DNA of 64,000 nt from Xestospongia bergquistia (taxonomy: Eukaryota > Porifera > Demospongiae > Haplosclerida > Petrosiidae): the NCBI GenBank assembly GCA_963965975.1, contig OZ014424.1, forward strand, positions 3,968,001 to 4,032,000, read 5' to 3'. The notes under the pieces are model-generated. The model was not told where the DNA came from, did not search any database, and was given only the letters and a program-made list of their open reading frames with translations. Positions 24,291 through 36,000 of this stretch are shown here, one piece after another (position 1 is the first letter of the stretch; every line of letters starts with the position of its first letter). The translations under genes and the position numbers were made by a program.

Positions 24291-27200
24291 ATGACATCAT
24301 TTCGTAGTACGATGTTGTTTATACTTGTTATTGGTCTTTTGAACTTTATTAAACTACTTTCTACTCATATTGTCCAAATTAATACAAGTAATCAACTTTG
24401 GTTCTGGTTATGTAGTGATAATATACCACTGAAAAATAACTTTACATTTCATTTGACACAAAGTAACTACATACTTCATAACATGACCTTCTGTCTTATT
24501 GAAAATGTTAGTAATCTTACATTAAAAGGAGTGGGATCTGATGGGAAATCATCAATTAAATGTCAATTACGACATGACTCAACTACTGGTTTTGGCTTTG
24601 TCAATATATCCAGTGTTACTTTAGAAAAGTTAGAGTTTACTGGATGTGGAGCAACAATAACAAAGTCAGCTGTGACATTCTTTAATGACACCCACCCACA
24701 TTTAGGATATAAACAGAAAGCATTACTGGTATTTAACCATTGTCACAATATAACAATACAACATGTTAAAATCACCAATTATATTGGATATGCTATCTTT
24801 ATGTTAAATCCTCTTAACTCATCATTAATAAATCTCATTATAGTTCAAATAAGAACAGATAGTGCTGATGGCTGTAATCATTCTGATATGTTTGGTTGTG
24901 CTGGTAGTGGTATATTTGTAATGTTTAAAGACACTCAACAAACCTCTCCTGATATGGCACCAGTCAATGTTATATTGTCACAGTTTAACCTTCGATTTAA
25001 CTTGAACATTATACCATATGTACCTCCTTTGACTCTTATAGGACATGACATATGTAGTTTTCCAGTGGTTGGTGCTGGTGGTCTAACGGTACTGTTTAAT
25101 CAGTCATTTCTGGCTAGACTATCAAGTCAAAGTGGTAATTTTTTTACTAATGGTGGAACAGTAACAGGAAATATATTAGTGATATTTTATAATGGTATGG
25201 CCAACTCTCAACTGTCACTGACAGATACTGATATATATAATGGAATACTTCTTCCTTCAACTAATCAAATTGGTGGTGCATGTCTTACTATTATCTCAAC
25301 TTTGTGTCAAACATGTCCTTTTAACAGCACAAAAGAATTGCCAGTTTGGGCACCAATTTCTTTAAACAATGTCAATATAGTTGATTGTGGTTCTCTAACC
25401 AAAGCAGCAATTGAGTTAACTCATATGAAATATGGAGGAGGAATCTATCTAAACATTTTTGAATTTTGTGGAGCTAGATCGATTGTCTTGCTACTTAAAA
25501 AAGTGCAATACAGAATGAACTATGCTTACAAATCTGGATCTTGTCTTTACGCTTTTGTAACAAACTCTGTCTTAAGAGACAGCAATATATCTATAACAAT
25601 AGAAGATGTAGGAATAGGATTAAATCTTAAAGGTCCTACTAGTTATACACTCTATTCTACAGTTGCAACTTTAACATTAATTAATTGGAACAATGTTACA
25701 TTTAGAGGAAACAGCCATTTTACTGAAAACGACTCCCCAACTATTGCAGCATATAACAGTAATATACACATGACAGGACAACTATTGTTTATATGGAATA
25801 CTGGTACAACGGGAGCTGCCATACAACTATTTTCTTCATTCCTTATTTTTCATAAACCACTGATTGCTACATTCCTTAACAATAGTGCTTTATTATATGG
25901 TGGAGCTATATATGGTGATAATGTAGTGATCCCTGGTCATCATAGATGTGTAATACAAATTAACACTAACAAAACAGACCTACACAATATAGACATCATA
26001 TTGAAATTTAAAGGGAACATAGCAGGACTTGCAGGAAACAACATTTATGCTACTCCTCTCTACAACTGTTCCTTTCTTTATCCACAACATGATAAGTTTG
26101 AATTAGTCCACTTTGACTGGAAATCAATTGTACATTTTGACACACCAAACTCTCTCCACAATGGACTGAAACCAATGTCTTCTCAACCAGTCAAAATATG
26201 TTCTTGTCATTTTAACGACACAATATATAAATTGGTCAAAAACTGCTCACAATTGTATGCTATTCCTAATGTCATTAACACTTATGCTGGTAAGACAGTA
26301 ACCATATCATTGTGTGCTGTTGATGATTCTGATACCATTGTTTACTCTCCTGCTGTTCTTTCTATAACAAATGATAATGATAAAAGAGATAAATTGTCAA
26401 AAAATGTATTATATTTAAAACAAGGACAAACACTTGTACCTTTGTCTGGAAGTAAATGTATTCAAATCAATTACAATGTCCTTAGTAAACTAGATGAACT
26501 CAAACATGGAAGGCTTAACATTGCAACATCAGGTAGTCTACCATCTTGGTCAGCTGAACTTTATGCACATCCTTGTCCAATGGGATTTATGTTAAAAGAA
26601 GATGAGTGTGTATGTGATAGTTTCATTGTTGACATGTTACCCTCTACAAAATGTAATATTACTACAACAACTATTACAATATATTCTGGTCAATGGTTGG
26701 GTCATATATCTTCTGACAATAAAAGAAAATTGGCATTTGCCTCAGTTTGTCCTCCTGGTAACTGTAAAATTGATACTCTACTATTTAATGTGACAGATCC
26801 CTTTACTCTTTGTGAATCCAATAAGATGGGCATTCTCTGTTCACAATGTCAACATAATATGAGTGTTGTATTTGGTAGTACAGAATGTAGACCGTGCTCT
26901 GATCTGTGGTTAATTACAATAGTAGGATATGCTTTATTTGGTCTGCTATTGGTAGCAATAATGCTTGCATTACCTCTGACTATATCAGAAGGACCATTAG
27001 CTGGTATCATAATAGTTATGAATGTCACTTCTGTTTCAACTATTGACTATTTGGATAGTAACAATTGGTTTGTGTACACTGCTAGAATCTTTGTTTCCCT
27101 CATAAACCTTAATCTAGGTTTTCCGATGTGTTTATACAATGGAATGACACCAACTGTTAAAACTGCTATACAATTTGTTTATCCAGTCTACTTGTGGGTT

Positions 27201-27923
27201 TTGGTAATTGGATTCATCATATTCAGTCATTACTCAACTAGAATCTCAAACAGAACAGCAAGTTATTCTGTTCAAGTTCTGGCTAGTCTCATCCACCTCT
27301 CCTTCTCCAAAGTTCTCATCACTTGTATAGACATCATAGCTTATGTTCCTGTTCATACAGCACAAGAAGGAACAGTGGTAATGTGGTATGGTGATGGTAA
27401 TGTTGAATATCTCTCCAGTCCTCAACATATTGTTCTCTTTACTGTAGCTGTGATAAGTTTGTTGTTGTATATAGTACCTTATATATTGTTTGTCATTTTG
27501 GGTAGATATTGTATGAGATGGAGATGTGTAAATATGTACTTGCGTCCATTTCTAGAGGCTTTTCAAGGTCCCTACAAACAAGAACAAGGTTACTGGTATG
27601 GAGTGAGGATGATAGCTGTTGTATATATCTATTTGACGTGGGCAGTTTTTAGAGGATATAATTTTAACATAATGTTGTACATGCAACTAACACCAGTTGT
27701 TATATTGTGCATTATCCAGGCATCTCTTAAACCATTTCGTAGTTCCAGGCTAAGCCATTTTGATACATTTTTTCTTGTATTGTCCGTATGTCAAATTCAG
27801 TCAGCTCGTGTGTTTGGTGGTAGGTATTACTGGTTGTCTTTTGTGATAGCTTCATTTAACTATATAATTCTTATTTTATTAATGGGTGTGATTGGATATC
27901 AATGTTGGCAGAAATTGAAATGA
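24291..27923 (+). CDS. Large secreted/beta-helix ectodomain, multi-pass membrane protein
   Basis: A single-exon frame of 1,210 residues from the chosen ATG at 24291. The frame also has an ATG at 24261, but 24291 places a clean signal peptide (MTSFRSTMLFILVIGLLNFI) at the N-terminus. Residues ~40-650 are a Thr/Asn/Ile-rich, N-glycosylation-rich ectodomain with repeated NITI/LTLINWNNVTFRG-like strands, consistent with a right-handed parallel beta-helix. A Cys-rich stalk follows (CPMGFMLKEDECVCD, CPPGNCK, GILCSQCQ, CRPCSDLW). From ~residue 875 to the end there are about eight to nine hydrophobic helices (for example LITIVGYALFGLLLVAIMLA and IVLFTVAVISLLLYIVPYIL). A cell-surface receptor or adhesion role is inference; I do not recognise a named family. 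An in-frame stop may truncate its tail (next entry). Confidence 0.85.
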   Translation: MTSFRSTMLFILVIGLLNFIKLLSTHIVQINTSNQLWFWLCSDNIPLKNNFTFHLTQSNYILHNMTFCLIENVSNLTLKGVGSDGKSSIKCQLRHDSTTGFGFVNISSVTLEKLEFTGCGATITKSAVTFFNDTHPHLGYKQKALLVFNHCHNITIQHVKITNYIGYAIFMLNPLNSSLINLIIVQIRTDSADGCNHSDMFGCAGSGIFVMFKDTQQTSPDMAPVNVILSQFNLRFNLNIIPYVPPLTLIGHDICSFPVVGAGGLTVLFNQSFLARLSSQSGNFFTNGGTVTGNILVIFYNGMANSQLSLTDTDIYNGILLPSTNQIGGACLTIISTLCQTCPFNSTKELPVWAPISLNNVNIVDCGSLTKAAIELTHMKYGGGIYLNIFEFCGARSIVLLLKKVQYRMNYAYKSGSCLYAFVTNSVLRDSNISITIEDVGIGLNLKGPTSYTLYSTVATLTLINWNNVTFRGNSHFTENDSPTIAAYNSNIHMTGQLLFIWNTGTTGAAIQLFSSFLIFHKPLIATFLNNSALLYGGAIYGDNVVIPGHHRCVIQINTNKTDLHNIDIILKFKGNIAGLAGNNIYATPLYNCSFLYPQHDKFELVHFDWKSIVHFDTPNSLHNGLKPMSSQPVKICSCHFNDTIYKLVKNCSQLYAIPNVINTYAGKTVTISLCAVDDSDTIVYSPAVLSITNDNDKRDKLSKNVLYLKQGQTLVPLSGSKCIQINYNVLSKLDELKHGRLNIATSGSLPSWSAELYAHPCPMGFMLKEDECVCDSFIVDMLPSTKCNITTTTITIYSGQWLGHISSDNKRKLAFASVCPPGNCKIDTLLFNVTDPFTLCESNKMGILCSQCQHNMSVVFGSTECRPCSDLWLITIVGYALFGLLLVAIMLALPLTISEGPLAGIIIVMNVTSVSTIDYLDSNNWFVYTARIFVSLINLNLGFPMCLYNGMTPTVKTAIQFVYPVYLWVLVIGFIIFSHYSTRISNRTASYSVQVLASLIHLSFSKVLITCIDIIAYVPVHTAQEGTVVMWYGDGNVEYLSSPQHIVLFTVAVISLLLYIVPYILFVILGRYCMRWRCVNMYLRPFLEAFQGPYKQEQGYWYGVRMIAVVYIYLTWAVFRGYNFNIMLYMQLTPVVILCIIQASLKPFRSSRLSHFDTFFLVLSVCQIQSARVFGGRYYWLSFVIASFNYIILILLMGVIGYQCWQKLK

Positions 27924-28025
27924 AAGTTGAGAAGAGAAAGAAGTCATGGTCATGCTCATATTATTATCCCAATGGATGAAGAGGATGATGAGATGAGACA
28001 AGCTCTTTTATTACTTACTGATTAA
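27924..28025 (+). other. In-frame open tail after the TGA of the beta-helix gene
   Basis: After TGA 27921-27923 the same frame stays open for 33 codons to TAA at 28023-28025. It encodes a hydrophilic segment (LRRERSHGHAHIIIPMDEED, then DEMRQALLLLTD). This is what a cytoplasmic tail after the last membrane helix would look like. TTGAAATGAAAGTTG around the stop contains a short direct repeat of TTGA/AAG words, compatible with a small insertion that created the stop. Readthrough is another option. Confidence 0.45.
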
Positions 28026-28639
28026 ACTTAGTCATATCCTTAGTTATATGTATTAGAAAGTTTGTATTTACTTTTGTAGCTTGTAGTTTAATAATGATTG
28101 TTTGGAAATTTTATAAAACAAATTCATGAATGATGAGTATACTTTTATATTCCACTTCACAACACACAGTGAACAGTCTCCTTAACATCTCACTACAATG
28201 GTGGTTTGTTTGTTGTTATGCAGTTACATACCACTACAATACATTTAAATAACTGTAATGGTAGTTTGTAATTGAGTAATCATAAATAAGCTCAGTCACT
28301 TCTAATGTATTACCACTGTGGTAAATATAATTGATTATGCTTGTTAATTCAGACAGGATGACAATTAATAAAATTAAAAGATCTGTTACTAAAAAAGCAG
28401 AAATTTGATCATAGTCTTGTTTGAATGACTTATTTTCTGTACAATATAGACACTAATATTTCTATAGCAAGTGTCTTGTTATTTTAATGCTGATGATGTA
28501 CTTACAAAGAAACTCTCTGCTTCTTAATTTGAAAAAAACATAAATGGAACGATCTTAAAAATTTTACAAGTCATGATACAAAGGAAAGAGGTAAAATACA
28601 TTATGACATGTAATATGATGCATTTAATGTTTATTAGAA
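28026..28639. other. 3' flank, no gene seen
   Basis: AT-rich; an AATAAA at about 28367 (in TTAATAAAATTAAAAG) could serve as a polyadenylation signal for the preceding gene. No coding signal. Confidence 0.3.
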
Positions 28640-30073
28640 ATATATTTTACACCTGTTATTTTACAATCCTGTAGAGTATTTCAAATCAGATCCCCAAAAC
28701 ACAAAGAATCTGTGGCTGTGTTAGGTTCTAGGATCATTTGTGTTGGTCAGTTTACTTTGGAACTCATACCACACAACAAGTATGCAGATAAAGTCCTCTT
28801 CTGTGTTATTGATCCAGTTACTGAAGTTTACATCAAGGATATGTGTCAAGATGCAATAAATCTGTACGTTTTCTATACTGATAACAAGAAATGTTATAGC
28901 CAACACATATGTCCTGATGACTGAGACATGTCTGTTTAATGCTTGTAAGGGTCAACATATTGTTGCAATCTTCTAAGTTCATTCTTGAGTCTTTGTGATG
29001 CCATATCATTGAGCTATCAAAGTAGGCCATAAACAAAGTAACTTTTTATATTTTTTTACATTAATAGAAACTAATGATTATTATGTTTATTCTCCTTTAA
29101 TTAGGTATCAAATAGAGCATACACGATCCTTCCTGTATCAGCAGAAGATTATCTCTTTGCTGACTACGCAAAAGATATATCATTTCCTGGTCTACAAATC
29201 CAATGAGAATTTTCACATTCAAGATATGACTGGTCACCTGCAAAACATATAAGAAGATGACTATGTCATAACCCACTATATAGAACCAATACCATATGTA
29301 AAGTGTTTGTAGAAGAAATAACTCTATTTAGGTTGTTTCGGATTGACATGGCCTAGTCAGTGAATAGATATCTCTACATTCTACATTCCTCCTAAGGTTT
29401 TTAGGGAGATCAATTTTTCTATTGCTTTTTTAATTTATAATATTTGCTAAGGATGACATTGAGGATAAACAAAATATAAGTGGGTATGGTCTTCAAAGAT
29501 TAGAGCTGTTGACTCACTTTCTGATTACACTGTTCCAATACCATATTCTCACTTAACATCAAGTAATCCTGCCTGTTACGTTGAAGTACTTAGCTTAGCC
29601 AACATGTGAAGCATCTATGACTATGAGAGCATATGGTCAAATCAGTTAGAACCATGGACAAATATGGCTTGAGTAACAATGAAAAACAAGTGGGCACAGT
29701 GGTGATATTAGCATAATGGTAAAGGCTGATATTGAGAACATTACTGAACAAACTGTTGTTCATTTTGTGACAGATTCTCAATTTGCTTTCAATTGTGTTA
29801 CTCATGGATGTAGTATATGGATGACATTGATTGTATGGAGAAGACACACCAATGTTTTTTTATGGATATGATGTAAAACTTGACATCATCACAGCTGCCA
29901 AGCTTCAAAAGGCATCTCTGATCATTCTGAGTGGAATCTATACAGCTAAACTGAAGGACATAACAATTCTTGTGATAGGAGAGAAGCTACCATTAGATGG
30001 CAATGCTGAGGTAAATAATGTTTGCATCAAAAGTATTAACTTTGCCAAAAAAACTGCAGTACTATTATACTAA
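28640..30073 (+). pseudogene. Decayed gene of unknown family (relic 1)
   Basis: Broken plus-strand reading segments read LGSRIICVGQFTLELIPHNK and VTEVYIKDMCQDAINLYVFY (28712-28924), VTDSQFAFNCVTHGCS (~29770) and AKLKDITILVIGEKLPLDG (29831-30073). Matching but more complete segments occur at 32214-33149 and 54991-55790 in the same order, showing one ancestral coding region copied at least three times. Frameshifts and stops separate the segments here. I do not recognise the domain. It lies downstream of the beta-helix gene in this copy and downstream of the beta-helix relic in the second, so the two probably travelled together. Confidence 0.5.
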
Positions 30074-31649
30074 CTTTTATTAACTTTGTTATTGAGACAA
30101 TTATTGATGTGGAAGACAGAATAAATTTTTCAATTAAGCCAAATCACTCTTGATTTTTATCACTGTACATTACAGCAAAATATGTCATGTTACTCCTTAA
30201 ATACTTCCTTGAAGTCAACTTTCCACATTTTTCTTTGCTAACAGCCTTAAGTGAATCATAGCTCAGAGACACACAATGATTATTGTGACTGTTTACTGGG
30301 ATATGACACCTACATGTGTACAAATAAAATATTTATACAAAAAAACAATTACTGATTAAGTGATCACTTCTTGCATTGACATAATTATATTATGATGCAA
30401 CATTGATTCACTTTCTAATGTTGCTGCAAGTTTCTTATGACCAATTGTACATAAAGTAATACTTTCCATAATCTTAAACATATACCTCAGTATACATGTA
30501 CATACAGTGTAGAATATCACATACTTGCATGCATAGCTATTTAACTATTTCATGTTTTTTACACTAATTATAATTTAAGACATTTTTCCTTTACTTAAAT
30601 ACAACATGTATCTGAAACTCTGTAAAATTGACTTTGTCATTATAAACATGCATTTATAATAATGCCTACTTTTATCTTAATATTGTAATCACCTTCCAGA
30701 TCCTATCAATAATTATCATTATTATATACAAATTTATTAAATTCATATCTTTGCATTCATAATATCATCTACATGCTAGTAGACACCTATTACTTTTTTG
30801 ATAAAATATGGCTTTTTCTGTCAGCCATAGTGTAAATAATCATATCAACATCTATAAAACTGTGTCATAAATATATATATATATTTCCAGTCAGTCAGTT
30901 AGAATATGTTTCTATGTGTTTACATTATTGCTTGTAAGTTGCTGCCATAGCAAATAGATACTGATAACTTAATCAATATTTGGTGCTCAGCTCTTTAATT
31001 CTCAATGTTAAAATACATAACTTGTTTATGGATCAATTAGTTAATTTATAGCTACTACAACAAATATTAAAGACTATACACTAGTCTACGTTACATACGA
31101 ATTATTAATACTCAGTAAAATTGATTGGTTATTGATTTAACAATGTTTATAATTGTCGCATGTATGTAACAAATTATTTAATGCAAGCTAAAAATAAACA
31201 TCACACCATTCATTTCTAACACACTATTAGATTGATTGTTTCATTATAATGTTTTCATTCCTAGCATTCTGTTAGATTGACTGTTTCATGTTTTGCTACA
31301 TGCATACAACCTTTACAACCATATATTGGTTAAGTCAACCAATCAATTCTTACATATATATATATATATATATATTTATATGTTGTTGATTTATATTTAG
31401 CTGCTACAACATACACACTAGTGTATGTTACATATAAAATAATTGACTTTACTCACAATAATTCATGTATACATACATAATTAGATGTTGTTATTGTTAT
31501 GTTATTGCATATTTTGTCATGAATATATTTACTAACATCTTGTTTTTATGCTATATTTTCTGTGAGATAGAGATAGAGCTTTAACTATCAAAGATCAAGT
31601 ATGATATTGGTCATACTTGTTCATGATCTTTTGATTCTTTTTCAACTTT
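30074..31649. other. Diverged copy of the beta-helix gene 5' region
   Basis: From about 30530 to 31620 the sequence follows 23.1-24.1 kb (shared words TTAACTATTTCATGTTT, TTTCCAGTCAGTCAGTTAGA, ACTATACACTAGTCTACGTT). A (TA)n tract lies at about 31354-31374. No intact frame. Confidence 0.5.
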
Positions 31650-32213
31650 CTTTAAACAATGTTCAAATTATAGTTGCTTGAATTTTTGAAGCTGGTATGG
31701 CAACAGAGTTCAGTCTTGTCAAATATGGAGGAGGATTCTATCTAAATATTTTTGAATTCTGTGGAGCTAGATCAATTGTCTTGATACTTAAAAAAGTGCA
31801 ATACAGAAAGAATATGCTTACAAATCTGGATCTCGTCTTTATGCTTTTATAACAAACTCTGTCTTAAGAGACAACAATATATCTATGATAATAGAAGATG
31901 TTGAAATAATATCAACTCTTCAAGGTTCTGCTAGTTATACACTCTATTCTACAGTTGCAGGTCTAATGTTAATTAATTGGAACATTGTTACATTTAGAGG
32001 TAACAGCCATTTTACTGAAAATGACTCTCCAATGTTTGCAGCATATGACAGTAATATACACATGACAGGACAACTAGTGTTTAGAAAGAATATATACTGG
32101 TATCATGGGAGCAGCCATAGAGCTTTTTTCTTCATTCCTTATTCTTCATGAACCACTGATTGCTACTTTACTTGACAATAGTGCTTTATTATATGGTGGA
32201 GCTATCAAAATAT
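31650..32213 (+). pseudogene. Truncated, frameshifted copy of the beta-helix membrane gene
   Basis: Aligns with 25355-25911 of the intact gene (KYGGGFYLNIFEFCGARSIV; YTLYSTVAGLMLINWNIVTF; RGNSHFTENDSPMFAAYDSN). One base is missing near 31810 (AAAGAATATGC versus AATGAACTATGC), and later indels break the frame. At 32210 the sequence jumps from GGTGGAGCTA, equivalent to 25911, to TCAAAATATGCTCTTG, equivalent to 26193, an internal deletion of about 280 bp. All of the signal peptide, stalk and membrane region is lost. Confidence 0.75.
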
Positions 32214-33149
32214 GCTCTTGTTCAGTACACAAACAAAGTTCTCTTTTGTGGAGCTGGTCCAGTTACTGAAGTCTACATCAAGGATATGTGGCCAGATGCA
32301 ATGAATTTGTATGTTTTCTATACTGATGAAAAGAAATATTATGATGTCTCTCTTATGCTTGTAAGGGTCTCCATGTTGTCACAATCTTCTAAGGTCATCC
32401 TGGAGTCTTTGTGATACCATCTCATTAAGCTATCAAAGCAATCCTTAACCAAGGTGGGTTCTTTACTTAGGATTGCAGTATATACACTACCTGCTGTATT
32501 AGCAGAAGACTTTGCTAACTTGGGAATAGATACATCTTTCCTGAAATACCTCTATGTAGATTCTTTGAGTCTGACATGGCCAAATCATACAGTCACTGGA
32601 ATATCTACATTCTATATATTCCTACTCATATTGTCCCAATTAATAATGTTTTTAAGAAAGTCAATCCTTCGATGTCTTTTCAGTCAATTTGCTTCCAAGT
32701 AAATGGATGACCTTGATGGTATCGACAAGTTCATCAATTAATTCTTTTTCGGTGATAAGACAACATTTGATCATATCACATATACAGCTGCCATTTCCAT
32801 GCTGCAAAAGAGATCTCTGATCGTGTGGAGTGGAATCTATCCAACCAATGTAAAGGACATAACAATTCTCGTGAAGGAAGAGAAGCTGCCATTAGTTGGC
32901 AAGGTTTGGATATATAATGTTTGGATCAGAAGGATTACCATTACTAACCAAACACTCTCTTGGTCTGCATCTGGTAGTAATCTATCAAGTGTAGAGCTTA
33001 AATTTATAAGCAAAAGTGATCTGGTTTATGGCGTTAATGGCAAGTACTGTAGAGATAGTTCTTCAAAGCCGTATCAGACAATCTTATTGGTCAGAATAGT
33101 TTACACATCTTTGTTAGACCAGAAGAAAGGAATATTTACTACTAGATGA
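32214..33149 (+). pseudogene. Decayed gene of unknown family (relic 2)
   Basis: Segments in order: GAGPVTEVYIKDMWPDAMNL near 32250; LRIAVYTLPAVLAEDFANLG near 32465; a hydrophobic stretch TGISTFYIFLLILSQLIMFL near 32600; IVWSGIYPTNVKDITILVKE near 32820; and SSVELKFISKSDLVYGVNGK near 32990. Stops and frame changes lie between them. From 32392 onward the region is duplicated at 54991. The product family is not recognised. Confidence 0.5.
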
Positions 33150-33910
33150 AAGCAATAATGTTGACCTCACTATAAGAATGCTTTACATCTGGTAAAAGGG
33201 AATATGGCTCTTACTGTAATTATTATGATTATTATTACCTTGATACTTTTCCTCAAAGAGAATCCAACTAACAAAATTGAGGCTAATTCAATCTAGCTAG
33301 GAAAGATGTAGATGATGTTTCAGACAAGTACAAATTGAAAAGAATACCAGCAACTTAAAATAAATATAGTTATGTAATTAAAGAAATGTTTCAATTTCAT
33401 TTTGTATGCTAATATTCTTCATAACTGTCTAAAACTTTATATGTATTTAGTTTACTTTTGTTTGACAAATAAAGAAAAGAGGCACAGTGTACAGTATTTC
33501 CTTACTCAAATTTGACAATTCACAATTTCTCAACAACAAGAATATTCATGTAGGTTATAACTCATGTACCATAGATGTTATAGACGAGACATGCAGTGTT
33601 CTTAATGTAGTTACTGATGACATCAATATGGTATCATCTATAAATGTTATATACATGCATACTATATTAGCTTGAGACAAGTCTGTTCCTATTTTGTACC
33701 ATGCATAACTGAAATTCTGTTAGCCAATCACAGCCTGTAAAGAAGTCCATGTTCATGTATATTAACAGTTATATATGAAATACATATATTTCAAAATAAC
33801 AATGTGTACAAACAAAATAGTAAGAAAGTCATTGATCATTAGTACTATAATATTGACATTTTGATTCATTACACATTATAATGTATAATTATACAAGTAA
33901 TACATTGCTA
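33150..33910. other. Non-coding part of the 3.9-kb duplication
   Basis: Only a 62-codon plus-strand frame (33487-33675), which is broken by a one-base insertion near 56220 in the partner copy. No supported gene. Confidence 0.35.
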
Positions 33911-34866
33911 TTATTCTAGTTTATTCTCTATTAGAAGTTGCATTGATGATGTCATTTTATGTCTTCTAATGAGATATTTTATAATGACCATATCAACAAT
34001 GAAGAACACACAACTAGCTAGCCAGATATAGAGAAATGTATTGATGCCTTGAAACTCTAACAAATATGCTGGATATAACCACATACCCTTATAAAATGAA
34101 AGAGAGAACATATTTATTCCAAAGAATTAATTTTGGTAGAAATAAAATAAACAGTGAAAAACAGATCAAAATAGTGGCAATAAAGACAAGTAGTTCAAAA
34201 CACAAATATAAGTACAGCTAACGTATGATTGCTACAAATAGGACACTTTTAACAGTAATATATAGAGGACATTGTTTTCTAATCTGAGCAATAAACCATA
34301 CAATAATCATCACTATTGCTTTACTCAGTGTCACTGTTGTATGTGATACAATCATTGGTCAATAACAGAGATACCATAAGAAATATTAAGAGTAATGATT
34401 ACCACAATAATAATTAATGCAAAGAACAGAAAATATATGATAAAATAGTTTTGTGTTAGATGAAGCAGGTTAACTCTACACTTACTTGAGATGTACAAAG
34501 TTTACTGAATGTTACAAACAAGAATATTTGTACAAAACAACAAAATGGAGGAACATGAAATAAACGTATAGCAGTAATGGGGATGAGTACTAACTGAGGT
34601 AAGAAGGCACCTAAATTTACAAGAGGTGCTATCCACATCTCTTGTGTAAGATACAACATGTAGAAATATGATGTATATCAGTTCTAGTGATATGATAGAC
34701 ATATGTCTCTTGTATTAACTCCCAACTATAACACCAATAACGCAACATACTGACAATAAAAAAATGCACTAAAACTAACAGTAACAAACTTCACTCACCT
34801 TACACTGACTAGAGCACTCCATTCAATAGTGTATTGTTGTGTTTTTAGGTCTCTTGGTCTTGTCCA
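33911..34866 (-). pseudogene. Multi-pass membrane protein gene, copy A (broken splice donor)
   Basis: Minus-strand exons: 34799-34866 (acceptor AACAG; WTRPRDLKTQQYTIEWSALV; donor GTGAG); a segment ending at 34486 (TQEMWIAPLVNLGAFLPQLV, LIPITAIRLFHVPPFCCFVQ; donor GTAAG); ~34284-34355 (MIVSHTTVTLSKAIVMIIVW, FIAQ); and the last exon 33911-34087 (GMWLYPAYLLEFQGINTFLY plus a hydrophobic helix and basic tail). The hydrophobic exons resemble consecutive membrane helices, perhaps a 7TM receptor, but no diagnostic motif is seen. At 34283 the donor after FIAQ is AT instead of the GT seen in copy B, so this copy is probably non-functional. Exon connections between 34.68 and 34.80 kb are uncertain. Confidence 0.5.
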
Positions 34867-35530
34867 CTGTTAGATATTGAATAAATCACAGGATAAATTT
34901 TGACATGGACAGCCATACCATACAATAAACTATAAAGCACCTACAACTAATTGATCACACTTTAGATAATATACACAAAATTATAAAGATCTCAGCACTT
35001 AGACACAAACAAAGTAATGACATAAAACAAGATTATAATAGTAAATTATATATATATATATATATGTTCGAACGTACTTACTCTACAATGAAATATTGAC
35101 TAAAGCTAGAGACAGTATAATTATTAGTACTGTCTATAGGTATAGAATTCTAGAAATATAAGCAGAGAAGCAAGATGTTTTGAGCATGATCAGTTACACA
35201 TATTGTTGTAGACCTAGAAGTTAGTGCAAATGTAATTCAATGGTTGATATACACATAAGTGTTTTAATGATATGGTTTATTTTCATTCACCACCACATAC
35301 AACATTGCATGCAACAATGGGGTCCAAAATGATTATAGGATTGCATCGCATGCTGTAGATATATATACCATGGTTAGGCATGGTTTACATTATGTTTGAA
35401 TATTTGTATTTCTTGATGGTGAAGTCCAAAAATATGAATTTTAAATAAGTATATTTACAATAAAGAATATGAATTATAAATAGATATATTTACAATAAAT
35501 TATACCTATCCACGGCATAATCACACTGAG
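34867..35530. other. Non-coding part of the duplication
   Basis: Contains a (TA)n tract at about 35046-35064, absent of genes. Nearly identical to 57480-58135. Confidence 0.35.
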
Positions 35531-35848
35531 TTATGACTTGCCGTTTGTGGCATTATTACATATTGCAATAATGGGAGGGACCCGCTGTGCAAAGAGGCAA
35601 TTATCACATGAAAGCCACATCCAATATTGGAATATTAATTTTAACACAGGCCACATGCCATGCTGAATAGTTTGTATTCTTGAACCCAACATAGCATGAG
35701 GCGAGGGATGATTAAGCTGTTTAAAGGAAGAGTTGCTTGGTAACATGCTGATGACATCATCATATTTGCATTTAAATTCTTGTGCTAAGTTTTTTGTCTG
35801 CCAATTGCTTTTATGATTTGTTTTGGTAATTAGATGATAAAATCTCAT
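35531..35848 (-). CDS. Hypothetical 105-residue frame
   Basis: A minus-strand ATG frame with no recognised domain. In the partner copy (58207-58458) the homologous frame stops after 83 residues because of one substitution, so the C-terminal third is not kept. It may be part of an old mobile element or chance. No signal peptide or membrane helix is evident. Confidence 0.2.
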   Translation of the reverse strand: MRFYHLITKTNHKSNWQTKNLAQEFKCKYDDVISMLPSNSSFKQLNHPSPHAMLGSRIQTIQHGMWPVLKLIFQYWMWLSCDNCLFAQRVPPIIAICNNATNGKS

Positions 35849-35856
35849 TAAGAATT

Positions 35857-36000
35857 ATGAAGGAAGGAATTCGGTTGACAATAAAAGATTGCTCTGTGGT
35901 ACCGGTTATGACAACGACTCCATTTGTGACAATGGGGACTCACATCTCTGATCTTAAGCTGAATGTGAAAATAGACTTATGGCAATTACCAAAGTCCTAG
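35857..36000 (+). CDS. Hypothetical 47-residue frame
   Basis: Divergent from the minus-strand frame beside it, with only 8 bp between the two starts. It reads MKEGIRLTIKDCSVVPVMTT and ends KIDLWQLPKS. The same frame is intact at 58467-58610 with a single residue change visible (Arg to Leu). Intactness after a recent duplication is weak evidence for coding. Confidence 0.2.
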   Translation: MKEGIRLTIKDCSVVPVMTTTPFVTMGTHISDLKLNVKIDLWQLPKS

